Source: Paenibacillus sp. PL91 (GTDB taxonomy: Bacteria > Bacillota > Bacilli > Paenibacillales > Paenibacillaceae). Taken from it: 64,000 nt of DNA. The DNA is taken from NCBI RefSeq assembly GCF_012935325.2, contig NZ_JABBYG020000012.1:62001-126000 (forward strand). Direction: 5' to 3'. The notes below the pieces were generated by a model. It had not been told where the DNA came from. It worked only from the letters and a program-made list of their open reading frames with translations, and did no database searches. This document shows, one piece after another, positions 51,016 to 59,784 of the stretch. Numbering within the stretch: position 1 is the stretch's first letter; each line of letters begins with the position of its first letter. Made by a program: the position numbers and the translations under genes.

Positions 51016-51060
51016 CCGAAAGAGCGGGAGACATAATTGCCCAGCGATTTCGGTTTTTTT
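51016..51060 (+). terminator. Weak terminator after the flavin enzyme gene
   Basis: CCGAAA pairs with TTTCGG over a 26-base loop and is followed by seven T; the stem is short. Confidence 0.5.
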
Positions 51061-51215
51061 GTTATGCAGTGCGTTATAATGCCCATATGGATCATACCTA
51101 TATTTTCAAATATAGCAAAACGTCCATCCCTCTTAAACTGCATTGGCATAAAATATAGAACGAGAAACGACCGCCTGTTAATAGGAATGAATAGAGACAG
51201 TAAAGGAGCTTTTAA

Positions 51216-51830
51216 ATGGAGGGAAATGCAAAAAACATCAGCTTTCACCCGTTTGAAATTACGAAGCATCAGCGATTTCAAATGAATAAGCATCGCAGCT
51301 TTGTGTTGTGGGTTACAGGCTTATCCGCCTCTGGAAAATCTTCTATCGCCAATGAAGTGGAAAAACAGCTGTATGAACGCAATATCCGCACGATTATTTT
51401 GGACGGGGATAATCTTCGCTGCGGCTTAAATCGCGATCTAGGCTTCAGCATGGAGGATAGAAGCGAGAACGTCAGGCGTACCTCTGAGGCTGCAAAGCTG
51501 CTTGTCGATGCAGGAACGGTTACGATTGTAACGTTAGTTTCTCCATTGCGAATCGATCGGGAGAAGGCGAGAGCCATATTTGAAGAGGGCGAGTTTGTTG
51601 AGGTGTTCATCAGCTGCCCCTTGGATGTATGCGAGGAAAGAGATCCGAAAGGCTTATATAAAAAAGCAAGAGAAGGGAAAATATCCGAATTTACGGGCAT
51701 TACCGCCCCGTATGAGCAACCGCAAAATCCTGAAATATACGTATCATCATACAGACAATCGATCCGTGAATCTGCTAAGCAGATCATAGCCTATTTGGAT
51801 GACCATCATCATTTTTCAATCAAGCTGTAA
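51216..51830 (+). CDS. cysC: Adenylylsulfate (APS) kinase
   Basis: 204 residues. Walker A is GLSASGKSS at 35-43; the APS site follows with LDGDNLRCGLNRDLGFSMEDRSENVRR, and the family lid is DVCEERDPKGLYKKAREG with FTGITAPYE. It phosphorylates APS to PAPS, the sulfate donor. No ATP sulfurylase or PAPS reductase is nearby, as would be expected in an assimilation operon. Instead it opens a region ending in a sulfotransferase, so it more likely supplies PAPS for sulfation. Its 3' end overlaps the convergent glycosyltransferase by 15 bases. Confidence 0.93.
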   Translation: MEGNAKNISFHPFEITKHQRFQMNKHRSFVLWVTGLSASGKSSIANEVEKQLYERNIRTIILDGDNLRCGLNRDLGFSMEDRSENVRRTSEAAKLLVDAGTVTIVTLVSPLRIDREKARAIFEEGEFVEVFISCPLDVCEERDPKGLYKKAREGKISEFTGITAPYEQPQNPEIYVSSYRQSIRESAKQIIAYLDDHHHFSIKL

Positions 51831-52829
51831 CGATTCCAGCAAGCTTTGCACGGCATCGCCCCGATGTTCCCACGTGTGCTCAAGCGCATATTTTGTTCTG
51901 GCGGCAGCATCGCCGGGGTGCTTAAGACGATGTTTAACGATTTCTATAAAAGCATCGCGAGAGGCTGCGACATCTACAAGCGGAGCCATTTGCTCGCATT
52001 CGGGCAGCGCGGTGGACACGACTGGCTTGCCCGCTGCCAGATACTCATATACTTTAACCGGATTTACGGATAGGGTGAGCGGAGTGATTCGAAACGGCAG
52101 GATGCACACACCGAAGCTATGAATGAATGGCGCTAACTCGTCGTGCCTCTTAAGTCCCAAAAAACGCAGATTGCTGCTGTCTATGAGAACCGGAAACTTT
52201 TTGCCGAATTCGGGGCCTACGATGACAGTTTCGGTTCCGCGGATAAGCGAGAGCTTTCGGATTAAGGTATCGTCTATCCACGGCGCCCATGCCCCTACGT
52301 AACCGACTTGATTTTCATTTATTTTGCGAGCGTCAGCTCTTAGAGCATGAGGCAAATGAAGCTGCATCTGCGGATCATAAGCGTTCCTGATCAGCTCGAC
52401 CTGCTTCTTGGGGAACCATCTTCGGATTCGCATATACAGCCGTTCCGACGAGCAAACGACTGCCGCAGCAGATGTAATCATTGCATCTTCATAGGAATGC
52501 CATTCGCCGAAATCGTCCACACAGTCATAAATGATCCAATCCGGATCATAATTGTGCCGAATAGCAGCAGACAAATGGGGAAGCGTGCACCATACCCCTA
52601 CCGGACCCTGCCGATGCTTGTACAACGAAGGCCATTCATTTTGCAGCCAATGTTCGTGGTTGTGGACAAGAAATAAATGCGGCTCGATCTCCTCTACGAA
52701 AGGGGCGGCTGTTGTTTTATTGCAATAAAATACGTGATGGCCCCGTTTGGCCAATTGGCTCATTAAGTGCTGTGGTCGCTGCTTCATCCAATTCCAATCT
52801 GAAATGGGCGGATAAATGATTATGCTCAT
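51816..52829 (-). CDS. Glycosyltransferase, GT-B fold, TuaH-like
   Basis: 337 residues from ATG 52829, preceded by AAGGAAGGGATG. N-terminal domain: YPPISDWNWMKQRPQHLMSQLAKRGHHVFYC. The middle has IIYDCVDDFGEWHSYED, and the nucleotide-sugar half has GYVGAWAPWIDD and SVNPVKVYEYLAAGKPVVSTALPE. The QRPxxLxxxLAKRG pattern also occurs in the N-terminal half of the protein at 55172, so the two are related. TuaH of Bacillus makes teichuronic acid; here the product is unknown. It is divergent from the GT2 gene. Confidence 0.88.
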   Translation of the reverse strand: MSIIIYPPISDWNWMKQRPQHLMSQLAKRGHHVFYCNKTTAAPFVEEIEPHLFLVHNHEHWLQNEWPSLYKHRQGPVGVWCTLPHLSAAIRHNYDPDWIIYDCVDDFGEWHSYEDAMITSAAAVVCSSERLYMRIRRWFPKKQVELIRNAYDPQMQLHLPHALRADARKINENQVGYVGAWAPWIDDTLIRKLSLIRGTETVIVGPEFGKKFPVLIDSSNLRFLGLKRHDELAPFIHSFGVCILPFRITPLTLSVNPVKVYEYLAAGKPVVSTALPECEQMAPLVDVAASRDAFIEIVKHRLKHPGDAAARTKYALEHTWEHRGDAVQSLLESLQLD

Positions 52830-52877
52830 CTCATCCCTTCCTTTCGAATAACGTGATAACCATTCATGGGTACTCGA

Positions 52878-52886
52878 CATATCCTA
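52878..52886 (+). promoter_or_regulatory. Sigma-K-like -10 motif before the GT2 gene
   Basis: CATATCCTA fits CATANNNTA, with AC at 52859-52860, 17 bases before. It is 51 bases upstream of the GT2 start. Confidence 0.45.
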
Positions 52887-52936
52887 TATCATTCGCAAGG
52901 CGTGTGTTTCAACGTAAAGGAGGCCGTTTCGCCGCC

Positions 52937-54229
52937 ATGCTTGTATTCATTTTGGACTCCAAAAACGTCGCTGCAGCCAAAATGACAGAACGCAGTGTGC
53001 AAGCGGCAGTACCTGATTGCTCATGCATTCTTATCGCTTCCGATTTTGCCATTCATATGAACCGTATCCTTTCGGAATACGACAAGCCTTTTTTTCTTAC
53101 GCTTTTTGCTGGAGAACAGCTGGCGACGGGCTTTCAAAACCAATTCGAGACCTGGCTCCTCGATTTGTCCGAGCGAGCTGGCGGAATGGCAATCGATCCC
53201 TTGCTGCATCAACAAGACGATGAATGCGCTCAGTTGAGAGGACCCGTCCTATGGCGGACGATGGCCGTGACCTCTGGAGCGTTTCCGGGCTTTCAGACCA
53301 CGCAGATCCTCCCATTTGAGAGCTATGTCCTCTTAGAGAGACAATTAGCGCTAGAGGAAAGCTGGCCATTCAAATGTGTAAAATCAAATCAATGGCTTCC
53401 GAGGCCTCCGCATTCTGAGGGCTGGAGGAAGCGTGATATAGAATCTAGCGTCATCCTGCCTATTCTTCGCATGAAGCAACCCGGCGAACAATGGGATGAA
53501 GCTCCTATTATAACGGTCGTCATTTGCACGTTCAATAATGCGGATTATTTGCTCTGGGCGATACGCAGCGTCTGTATGCAGTCTTATCCAGCATGGGAAC
53601 TCCTAATTGTAGATGACGGATCGACGGATGGAACACAAGCCATATGGGAGTCGAGCCCTTACGCGATGCATCCCCGAATACGGTTTATTAGAAATGGAAC
53701 GAATAGAGGAAAAGCTGCCTGTTTGAATCAGGCTCTGATTGCGGCTAAGGGAGAATGGCTGCTAGAGCTTGATGCAGATGATTGGCTGGATACGACATGC
53801 ATGCATACGCTTATTAACCATATTGCGATATCGCCGGATGGCGGAATGGTCTATGCCGACCATATGGATTGGTATGAGCGGAGTGACAAAAGCTTAGTGC
53901 TAAACATGACGCAGCATGAACAAGGCGATATGACGGTGGACAAATTGCTAAAAAACGCCATTCCTCTCGCACCGAGAATGTACAGCATCCAAACCGTAAC
54001 CGATCTGGGCGGCTGGAGCGCTGCCGATCCATTCCATGGGCGCCTCTACGAAGACTTTCAAATGCTGGCCCGCATTATGCTTGAGCGGCCTGCAGCCTAC
54101 ATTCAGAAAGCACTATATCACCGAAGAATTCGGTCTTCGAGCATTACTCATCAGCATCCTGATAGCTACAGCGTTTGGACTAACTGGTTGCTCGAATTCA
54201 TTTGTTCAAATAAGCGCATGGACACTTAG
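52937..54229 (+). CDS. Family 2 glycosyltransferase with an N-terminal extension
   Basis: 430 residues from ATG 52937; AAAGGAGG is 13 bases upstream, rather far, but no closer in-frame start exists. Residues 1-190 are an extension of unknown role. The GT-A catalytic domain follows: TVVICTFNNADYLLWAIRS, ELLIVDDGSTDGTQ, then the metal-binding LELDADDWLD, and a YEDFQML acceptor-site run. It belongs to the glycan cluster, and its stop overlaps the convergent small gene by four bases. Confidence 0.9.
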   Translation: MLVFILDSKNVAAAKMTERSVQAAVPDCSCILIASDFAIHMNRILSEYDKPFFLTLFAGEQLATGFQNQFETWLLDLSERAGGMAIDPLLHQQDDECAQLRGPVLWRTMAVTSGAFPGFQTTQILPFESYVLLERQLALEESWPFKCVKSNQWLPRPPHSEGWRKRDIESSVILPILRMKQPGEQWDEAPIITVVICTFNNADYLLWAIRSVCMQSYPAWELLIVDDGSTDGTQAIWESSPYAMHPRIRFIRNGTNRGKAACLNQALIAAKGEWLLELDADDWLDTTCMHTLINHIAISPDGGMVYADHMDWYERSDKSLVLNMTQHEQGDMTVDKLLKNAIPLAPRMYSIQTVTDLGGWSAADPFHGRLYEDFQMLARIMLERPAAYIQKALYHRRIRSSSITHQHPDSYSVWTNWLLEFICSNKRMDT

Positions 54230-54429
54230 GCGGCAAGAACGCGGACATACTCTACATTTTGCATTAGCACAGTGGACTGTGTAACGGGAGTGCTGTAACT
54301 TGGGCTTGCGACCTGTAAAGTGAAAAAGCCATCTCCAACGCTTACTAAAGTGCCCTGCACGAATTGATTCGTTAAAAAAACTTCAATACGCCGTCCCGTA
54401 TAGCCTCTTAACATTTCCGTGAAATTCAT
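54226..54429 (-). CDS. Small Sm-like protein, DUF2642-type
   Basis: 67 residues. The five-strand pattern (GRRIEVFLTNQFVQGTLVSVGDGFFTLQ, then VLMQNVEYVRVL) resembles the Sm-like fold of small spore-associated DUF2642 proteins. It follows the related gene at 54451 by 21 bases and ends in a four-base overlap with the convergent GT2 gene. The family assignment is moderately certain; function unknown. Confidence 0.65.
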   Translation of the reverse strand: MNFTEMLRGYTGRRIEVFLTNQFVQGTLVSVGDGFFTLQVASPSYSTPVTQSTVLMQNVEYVRVLAA

Positions 54430-54450
54430 AAAGCTTCAACCTCCATTTCG

Positions 54451-54921
54451 TTATGCGATCGTTGTAATACTGCTAATCGGAATAATGACAATATCGCCAG
54501 CGGGCTCCAAAATTTGCACAAAATCGATCCCAACCGCGAGCGTTGTTCCGGAAATGCTGCCGGCATTCGTTTCAATCGTAACGGTAGTTCCGATTCTCGC
54601 TTGCAATAACGCCCGTGTACCTTGATTCGGGCCAGTAATGGCATTCACTTCCGCAGCAAGCACGCTTACCTGTTGATTTAACTGGGTTACTTGATTTTGT
54701 GTTTGATCCGAGTCAGTGGCTACCTTTCTTACACTGGCCGCTAATCTATTGATCCGCCAAGTAATTAATCGTGAAAACTTTAATAAACTGCTGCGCAAAG
54801 CTAGTATTTTTTTTAGAAGAGAAGGCTTCTTCGAATGGGAAGGCTTCTTTTTTTTGTTAGTCGTTTTTCTGCGGCCCGCATGGGACGGAACGCATCGTAA
54901 TCTTCTTTTGATCAAATACAT
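54451..54921 (-). CDS. Basic coiled-coil protein with C-terminal Sm-like domain
   Basis: 156 residues from ATG 54921, ten bases after AAGGAGAG. The first 55 residues are Lys/Arg/Ser-rich (GRRKTTNKKKKPSHSKK), about 60-95 form a Gln/Asn-rich coiled coil (TQNQVTQLNQQVSVLAAEV), and the C-terminal 55 residues (ARIGTTVTIETNAGSISG, FVQILEPAGDIVIIPISSI) repeat the Sm-like pattern of the neighbour. Small basic coat-type proteins look like this. A sigma-K-like motif lies upstream. Confidence 0.7.
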   Translation of the reverse strand: MYLIKRRLRCVPSHAGRRKTTNKKKKPSHSKKPSLLKKILALRSSLLKFSRLITWRINRLAASVRKVATDSDQTQNQVTQLNQQVSVLAAEVNAITGPNQGTRALLQARIGTTVTIETNAGSISGTTLAVGIDFVQILEPAGDIVIIPISSITTIA

Positions 54922-54953
54922 GCCAGCAACACTCTCCTTGGTGAGTTATGTAG

Positions 54954-54962
54954 TACGGTATG
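54954..54962 (-). promoter_or_regulatory. Sigma-K-like -10 motif before the Sm-like genes
   Basis: On the minus strand CATACCGTA fits CATANNNTA, 33 bases before the ATG. The -35 position has no AC, so support is partial. Confidence 0.4.
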
Positions 54963-55171
54963 GTTTTATCTAATTTCTGGAAACTTGTCTGTCCTAAATT
55001 AAGCAAACAACCTATATCAAATCGACGCAAAGGTACAAGTATGACGGGAAAAGGGTATTTCGCCATGGCCAATCATCCATTCGATGAGAAGGGCGTTTAC
55101 ATAATATGAGAAATGCATTGGGATTTTCAAAAAAATGTTTATTCTTTTTCCTTTGAAGGAGGTCCACTTCT

Positions 55172-57793
55172 TTGACTGCTGGAACCATTCATTTCCGGTC
55201 TCATTATTTAAGTCGTCAGCACATCTACAATGAGTTTGTCCATGGCCCATTCGTGCCACAGTCTCTGGAATTAATGAACCTGTTGGGGGAAAAGACGTAT
55301 AACGCAATCGTGGTTTATCCGGAGGCTGTGTACTGGGAGCCGAATCAGCGCCCTCATCAAATGCTGAGGGAATTGGCGAAACGAGGCTATCTTTGTTTTT
55401 TTTGCGAATCAACCCCTGGTCCTTTCGGGTTGCGCGAAGTGGAGCCCAATCTCTTTATCGTTAATGGCGATAAATATCTGTTATCCGTTCTCCGAAGCCA
55501 ATCGGTCATCGTGCTGTGCAGCTGGTTGGTTCAAATGGCTTGGGCGGATTTCTTGCCCCATAAAACGCTTTGGTACGATGTACTGGATCAGCTGGAGTTT
55601 TTTTCGTTATACGATGATCAAATGTTACAAAAACATAATGAAATCGTGGAACAAGCGGATATCGTCACGTATTCGGCACAAGCTCTTCACGCTTACGTTG
55701 CCTCAAGAAGCGATGCTGTTCTATTGCCAAACGCAACAAGAAGCGAGGATTTTCTAGCCTCCTCCGCTTCGGTGCCCGAGGATCTCGCGCCTATCATCGC
55801 CAAGGGATCGCCGGTCATCGGTTATTTCGGAGCCATCGAAGAATGGTTCGACGCGGATCTATTGGAAGCATTAGCAGCCAAAAGGCCGGATTGGCAGTTC
55901 GTGCTCATCGGCAAATTCGGAATGGATAATCAGCGGCTGCAGGCTCCTAATATCCATTTGCTTGGCATGAAGCCGTACCGGCAGCTCGCTCAGTATGGGC
56001 AGCACTTCGATGTCGCGATCATTCCGTTCCTAGTCAATGATTTAACCAATAGTGTCTCACCTGTTAAATTTTTTGAATATGCGTCCCTTGGCTTAACGGT
56101 CGTTTCTACTCCAATAGCGGAGATCAAGCCACTCCAATCCGATTGGGTTTTTATCGCGGAGGGAATGGACGGCTTTGAGAGAGCGATTATAGAAGGGTTA
56201 AAGCCTGATGCCGCTCGCAGGGCGAAGGAGGCTGGCCGGATTTTTGCCAATCAGAATCAATGGGCTGCCAGGGCCGAGCAATTGGAACGATGCTTGATGA
56301 ATAAGCCAGCGGCTTGGCAGGCATACGCCAATTACGATGCAACCGGGAAAATTGCGGTTATGGCAACGACGTTTTTGGATTTTGATGGTGAAAAATTTTA
56401 CTCTGGGGGCGCGGAAAGATACCTTATGGATCTGTTTCAATTATTTAAACAGAAGGGGTATCAGCTTGCGATTTATCAATACGGGAATTCCCCTTGGATA
56501 CGCAGGTTTCGGGGAGTGGATGTCGTCTCCTTATCCAGAGGAGGACAGCATGCGAAGGAATTAAGCATCAGCGCGGTGAAAATCTATAATCGTTTGTTTC
56601 AAGAACAAACGGCTGAACGTTCTATTCTGAATGTATACTCCGCGTTTTTCAACGCGTGGCCTTATGAGAACGGAAAAGCAAGCATTGGCATTATACATGG
56701 GGTTGCGTGGGATAACCCAGCTAGCCATTATGTGGATGGTCATTCCTTTTGGGAAACGAACAGGCGATTTATCGAAGGGGCGAGGCTGTGCGAAAGCCTA
56801 GTTTCGGTAGATAACAATTCGGCAAACTGGTTTCAGACGGTAGACTACTCCCTTCGCCAAAGGATCAAGGTAATCGCAAATTACGTAGACCCGGTCGAAT
56901 TTTCCTCCAGCAAGGATGACAAGCAGGACGATCGGATCGTCATTTTATACCCGCGCAGACTATACCATGCGAGAGGTCTTCATCTCGTTTTGCAAATTAT
57001 TGACGAAATTCTGATCAGGTACCCGCATGTTGATTTTCATTTTGTCGGTCAGGGCGAAGATGAAGATATTCGTATGGTGATGATGAAAATGAACCGATGG
57101 CCTGGTAGGATCAAAACCTACTCGCTCCCCTTCGATAGAATGCCACAAGCGTACAAACAAGCGGATATTTCTGTAATTCCGACGCTGTACAGCGAAGGAA
57201 CAAGCCTGTCCTGCCTGGAGGCCATGTCCTGCGGAAATGCCGTTATCGCTACTAGAGTCGGGGGATTGTCGGATCTCGTCATTCATGAATATAACGGTTT
57301 ATTAATCGAGCCCCATGCTCATGCGCTAAAAGAGGCTATTACGGACTTGATCGAAAACCCGAGTAAGCTGGCCTTATTTAAACAAAGAGCAGAAGCGGTG
57401 TCGCTAAGCTTTTCCAAACAAAGCTGGGTACAGCAGTGGTCCAAATTAATCGATGCGGTGCTGCAAAAAAAGCAAAACCTTTCTATTGCAAGGGATAAAA
57501 GTCTATTGATTGACGTTTATTTATCATCGTATCCGCAAAATGACGGCATCGGAAAGACAATCATCCGGCTTTTAAACCAAGGGAATTTGGTTTATGTGAA
57601 GCTAAAAAGCTTGCCGGCAGGTCACATGCCCAGCTTTGGGCGCTTGCAGTGGTTGAATTGGAATGCGGTCTCTCATTCCAATCCTGATCTAGTCATTGCC
57701 GATGAGGCTGCTCAGGCGGAGTTAAATTTAACGGCTCACGCGCGATTCAATGAGGGTGGGGATTTGGAATGGATGTCATCATATCCGCTTTGA
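55172..57793 (+). CDS. Two-domain glycosyltransferase (TuaH-like plus GT4)
   Basis: 873 residues from TTG 55172, nine bases after AAGGAGG. Two catalytic units are fused. Residues about 40-385: QRPHQMLRELAKRGYLCFFC, WYDVLDQLEFFSLYDDQ, SVSPVKFFEYASLGLTVVSTP. Residues about 395-780: an N-terminal half with GGAERYLMDLFQLFKQKGY and a C-terminal half with ILYPRRLYHARGLHLVLQII and the GT4 motif PTLYSEGTSLSCLEAMSCGNA. It could add two successive sugars. A tail of about 80 residues follows. The next gene, a sulfotransferase, overlaps its end by 25 bases, so the products very likely work on the same glycan. Confidence 0.88.
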   Translation: MTAGTIHFRSHYLSRQHIYNEFVHGPFVPQSLELMNLLGEKTYNAIVVYPEAVYWEPNQRPHQMLRELAKRGYLCFFCESTPGPFGLREVEPNLFIVNGDKYLLSVLRSQSVIVLCSWLVQMAWADFLPHKTLWYDVLDQLEFFSLYDDQMLQKHNEIVEQADIVTYSAQALHAYVASRSDAVLLPNATRSEDFLASSASVPEDLAPIIAKGSPVIGYFGAIEEWFDADLLEALAAKRPDWQFVLIGKFGMDNQRLQAPNIHLLGMKPYRQLAQYGQHFDVAIIPFLVNDLTNSVSPVKFFEYASLGLTVVSTPIAEIKPLQSDWVFIAEGMDGFERAIIEGLKPDAARRAKEAGRIFANQNQWAARAEQLERCLMNKPAAWQAYANYDATGKIAVMATTFLDFDGEKFYSGGAERYLMDLFQLFKQKGYQLAIYQYGNSPWIRRFRGVDVVSLSRGGQHAKELSISAVKIYNRLFQEQTAERSILNVYSAFFNAWPYENGKASIGIIHGVAWDNPASHYVDGHSFWETNRRFIEGARLCESLVSVDNNSANWFQTVDYSLRQRIKVIANYVDPVEFSSSKDDKQDDRIVILYPRRLYHARGLHLVLQIIDEILIRYPHVDFHFVGQGEDEDIRMVMMKMNRWPGRIKTYSLPFDRMPQAYKQADISVIPTLYSEGTSLSCLEAMSCGNAVIATRVGGLSDLVIHEYNGLLIEPHAHALKEAITDLIENPSKLALFKQRAEAVSLSFSKQSWVQQWSKLIDAVLQKKQNLSIARDKSLLIDVYLSSYPQNDGIGKTIIRLLNQGNLVYVKLKSLPAGHMPSFGRLQWLNWNAVSHSNPDLVIADEAAQAELNLTAHARFNEGGDLEWMSSYPL

Positions 57794-58545
57794 CGCAGCG
57801 GACGGGATCAACGCTGGTGCAGCGAATATTCAACTGCCGAAAAAACACGTTGATATGGGGAGAGCATGGCGGGATTGTATCTGAGTTTATACGGATCCAG
57901 GATCTCGCCTCCCACTTCTCTACGCACAGCGAGGACGAGAAGCTTGCTTTCTTTCAAAATGGCAGCGATCCTAACCAATGGACAGCCAATATGACGCCTG
58001 ATGTACCCTATATTGAGGATGCCGTTGAGCAGGCTGTTAAAGCGCTGTTTAATCAAATGTATATCCAATACCGGGATACGCATGACCGTATCGGATTTAA
58101 GGAAGTCCGGTACGGGAGACGCGAGCTTATGCTGCTGCAGAAATGTTATCCGAATGCCGTCATCATTCTGCTTGTCCGAAATCCGATTGATATATGGAGA
58201 AGCGAGACCGCGTATTGGGAGGGCGACGTCGAACAATTCGGACAGATCTGGAACGAGCGTGCCAAACAATATCGGGAGCTTGTGGATGAGCTGCCGCATG
58301 CACACTTGATTCGTTACGAGGACATAGTCGGCCGCAATGAAACGACGCTTCAATTATTATCGAAGCTTGCCCGTGTTTCCTTAGACGAGATTCAGCAGGT
58401 GTTGTCCATTCGGCTTAATAGTACACGAAGCTCTCGCCCGCAGGCGGAAATGGATCAAATCAACCATTTATGCAAAGAGGGAATGGACCTTTTCAATATG
58501 AGCAGCAAGGGAACAAAAGCGATAAGATTTTATAAGCGGAATTAA
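57769..58545 (+). CDS. PAPS-dependent sulfotransferase
   Basis: 258 residues. The 5'-phosphosulfate loop is TQRTGSTLVQRIF at residues 9-21, and the 3'-phosphate site is VIILLVRNPIDIWRSETAYW with R137 and S145. A catalytic-region acidic/His set is not certain. No membrane helix. Starts within the end of the glycosyltransferase gene. It would move sulfate from PAPS onto a sugar hydroxyl; APS kinase at 51216 supplies PAPS. Stf0-like carbohydrate sulfotransferases in bacteria share this compact form. The acceptor is inferred to be the glycan made by the neighbours. Confidence 0.85.
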   Translation: MDVIISALTQRTGSTLVQRIFNCRKNTLIWGEHGGIVSEFIRIQDLASHFSTHSEDEKLAFFQNGSDPNQWTANMTPDVPYIEDAVEQAVKALFNQMYIQYRDTHDRIGFKEVRYGRRELMLLQKCYPNAVIILLVRNPIDIWRSETAYWEGDVEQFGQIWNERAKQYRELVDELPHAHLIRYEDIVGRNETTLQLLSKLARVSLDEIQQVLSIRLNSTRSSRPQAEMDQINHLCKEGMDLFNMSSKGTKAIRFYKRN

Positions 58546-58650
58546 TGGTATAATGATTAGGAATGATAACGAGGATCAAGGTTCTGATAGATGCTGTGGC
58601 TGCATTTTATGAAATTTAACTCGGCATAGAAGATATAATGGAGTGATGTT

Positions 58651-58896
58651 ATGAGCAGCGCAAAGGGCAAGGGCGGAACCGGCAGAGGCACGGACAAGAA
58701 GGGCTGGAATCGTTGGCAAGCAGGGGAAAAGAAGAAATTAGCCAAAAAGGTGTTCGGCAGAAACCAAGGCGCTAAAGGAGCCGAGGGCGAAAAAGGCGCA
58801 GCAGGTGCAGGCAGCACAGCCAATGCGAAAAGCGCTAATATGCCAAAGGGCAGCACCGCTTTTAAAGGCGGCAGCGCGGCTAAAGGCAAAAAATAA
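58651..58896 (+). CDS. Small, strongly basic Gly/Ala/Lys-rich protein
   Basis: 81 residues, about a quarter Lys/Arg, low complexity (GKGGTGRGTDKKGWNRWQ, AAGAGSTANAKSANMPKG). GGAGTG precedes the ATG by six bases, and a TATAAT lies just upstream of it. No family recognised. Composition suggests nucleic-acid or spore-matrix binding, but this is a guess. Confidence 0.6.
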   Translation: MSSAKGKGGTGRGTDKKGWNRWQAGEKKKLAKKVFGRNQGAKGAEGEKGAAGAGSTANAKSANMPKGSTAFKGGSAAKGKK

Positions 58897-58918
58897 GGAT
58901 ATGCTTTGAAAAAATGCG

Positions 58919-58954
58919 ATGCAGCTCGCAAATAGAGCCGCATTGTTTTTTTTT
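58919..58954 (+). terminator. Terminator after the basic protein gene
   Basis: ATGC-A-GCTC pairs with GAGC-C-GCAT around seven bases and is followed by a run of nine to ten T. Confidence 0.75.
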
Positions 58955-58977
58955 GCAATTTAATAGGTACCGAGAGC

Positions 58978-59586
58978 TTATTTTCGTTCTTTTTTATTGA
59001 TCATAATTGTAGAAGGATGCCAATTGATAATGCGCACCAATTGTTCCTGCATATAGGCCGGTGAATAGTTGAAACCGCCTTCAATCCAGTGGAATACGAG
59101 GCCAAGTACGGCGTGGATCGAATAAATGACATGAAACTCGCGGTTCAAGCCGTTAGCGGAGGCGGAGTCATCCAGATCCTCGATTAGAATCTGTTTTAAG
59201 GCAAGGAACATCTTCTCTCTAATATCCGATAATACTTCTGAGTTCATTAGAACAGTATATATAGAGGCATTTTGAAAGATATGGTCAAATATCATGACGG
59301 CATTAGCCGGCAGCTCATCGATACGGAACAATTCCGAGGCTTCGTAAGGAGCGCGAAAAGATTTTACAAGCTCAGAAATCAGCTCATTTAATATATCGTC
59401 GAGCAGCCCTTCCTTATTTTCGTAATGGGAATAAAAAGTGCCGCGATTATAATTGGCAAGCTCCACGATTTCGGTAATGGAAATAGACGCGAAGGGCTTT
59501 TGGGACATAAGCGTCAGCAAAGCCTGCTTTAATGCAGCCTTGCTGCGTACAATACGCCGATCTGATTTGATGATATCTGCTGCCAT
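58978..59586 (-). CDS. TetR/AcrR-family regulator
   Basis: 202 residues from ATG 59586; the first ATG at 59595 overlaps the AAGGG site. The N-terminal HTH reads LTLMSQKPFASISITEIVELANYNRGTFYSHYENKEGLL, the classical TetR motif. The C-terminal domain is of the short-chain TetR_C type. It is divergent from a dehydrogenase gene with a palindrome between, so it probably represses that gene and its own. Confidence 0.92.
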   Translation of the reverse strand: MAADIIKSDRRIVRSKAALKQALLTLMSQKPFASISITEIVELANYNRGTFYSHYENKEGLLDDILNELISELVKSFRAPYEASELFRIDELPANAVMIFDHIFQNASIYTVLMNSEVLSDIREKMFLALKQILIEDLDDSASANGLNREFHVIYSIHAVLGLVFHWIEGGFNYSPAYMQEQLVRIINWHPSTIMINKKERK

Positions 59587-59663
59587 TGTAATCATCCCTT
59601 ATATTTTAATCAACAACTTGCTTGCCGTTGTGCGTTATTGTACAAACAGAAAGTTTTTACTGA

Positions 59664-59711
59664 TTGTTGGCTTTGTAATAAATTATTATACTTTAAATAA
59701 CAACTCGTTGT
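59664..59711 (+). promoter_or_regulatory. SDR gene promoter with TetR-type operator
   Basis: TTGTTG (59664-59669), 17 bases, TATACT (59687-59692), then ACAACTCGTTGT at 59700-59711 with 5-base arms around TC, on the predicted transcription start. Confidence 0.55.
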
Positions 59712-59784
59712 ATATTCAACAAGTGTTCGATGACTTTCATTTCAGTAGCCATTTATACGAGTAAACACTACAGGAGGAATGTAC

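Noticed and set aside
58557..58958. 133-codon Pro/Ala/Leu-rich frame on the minus strand
   Set aside because: Antisense of the Lys/Gly-rich gene at 58651; composition is a by-product of that gene and it runs through the terminator.
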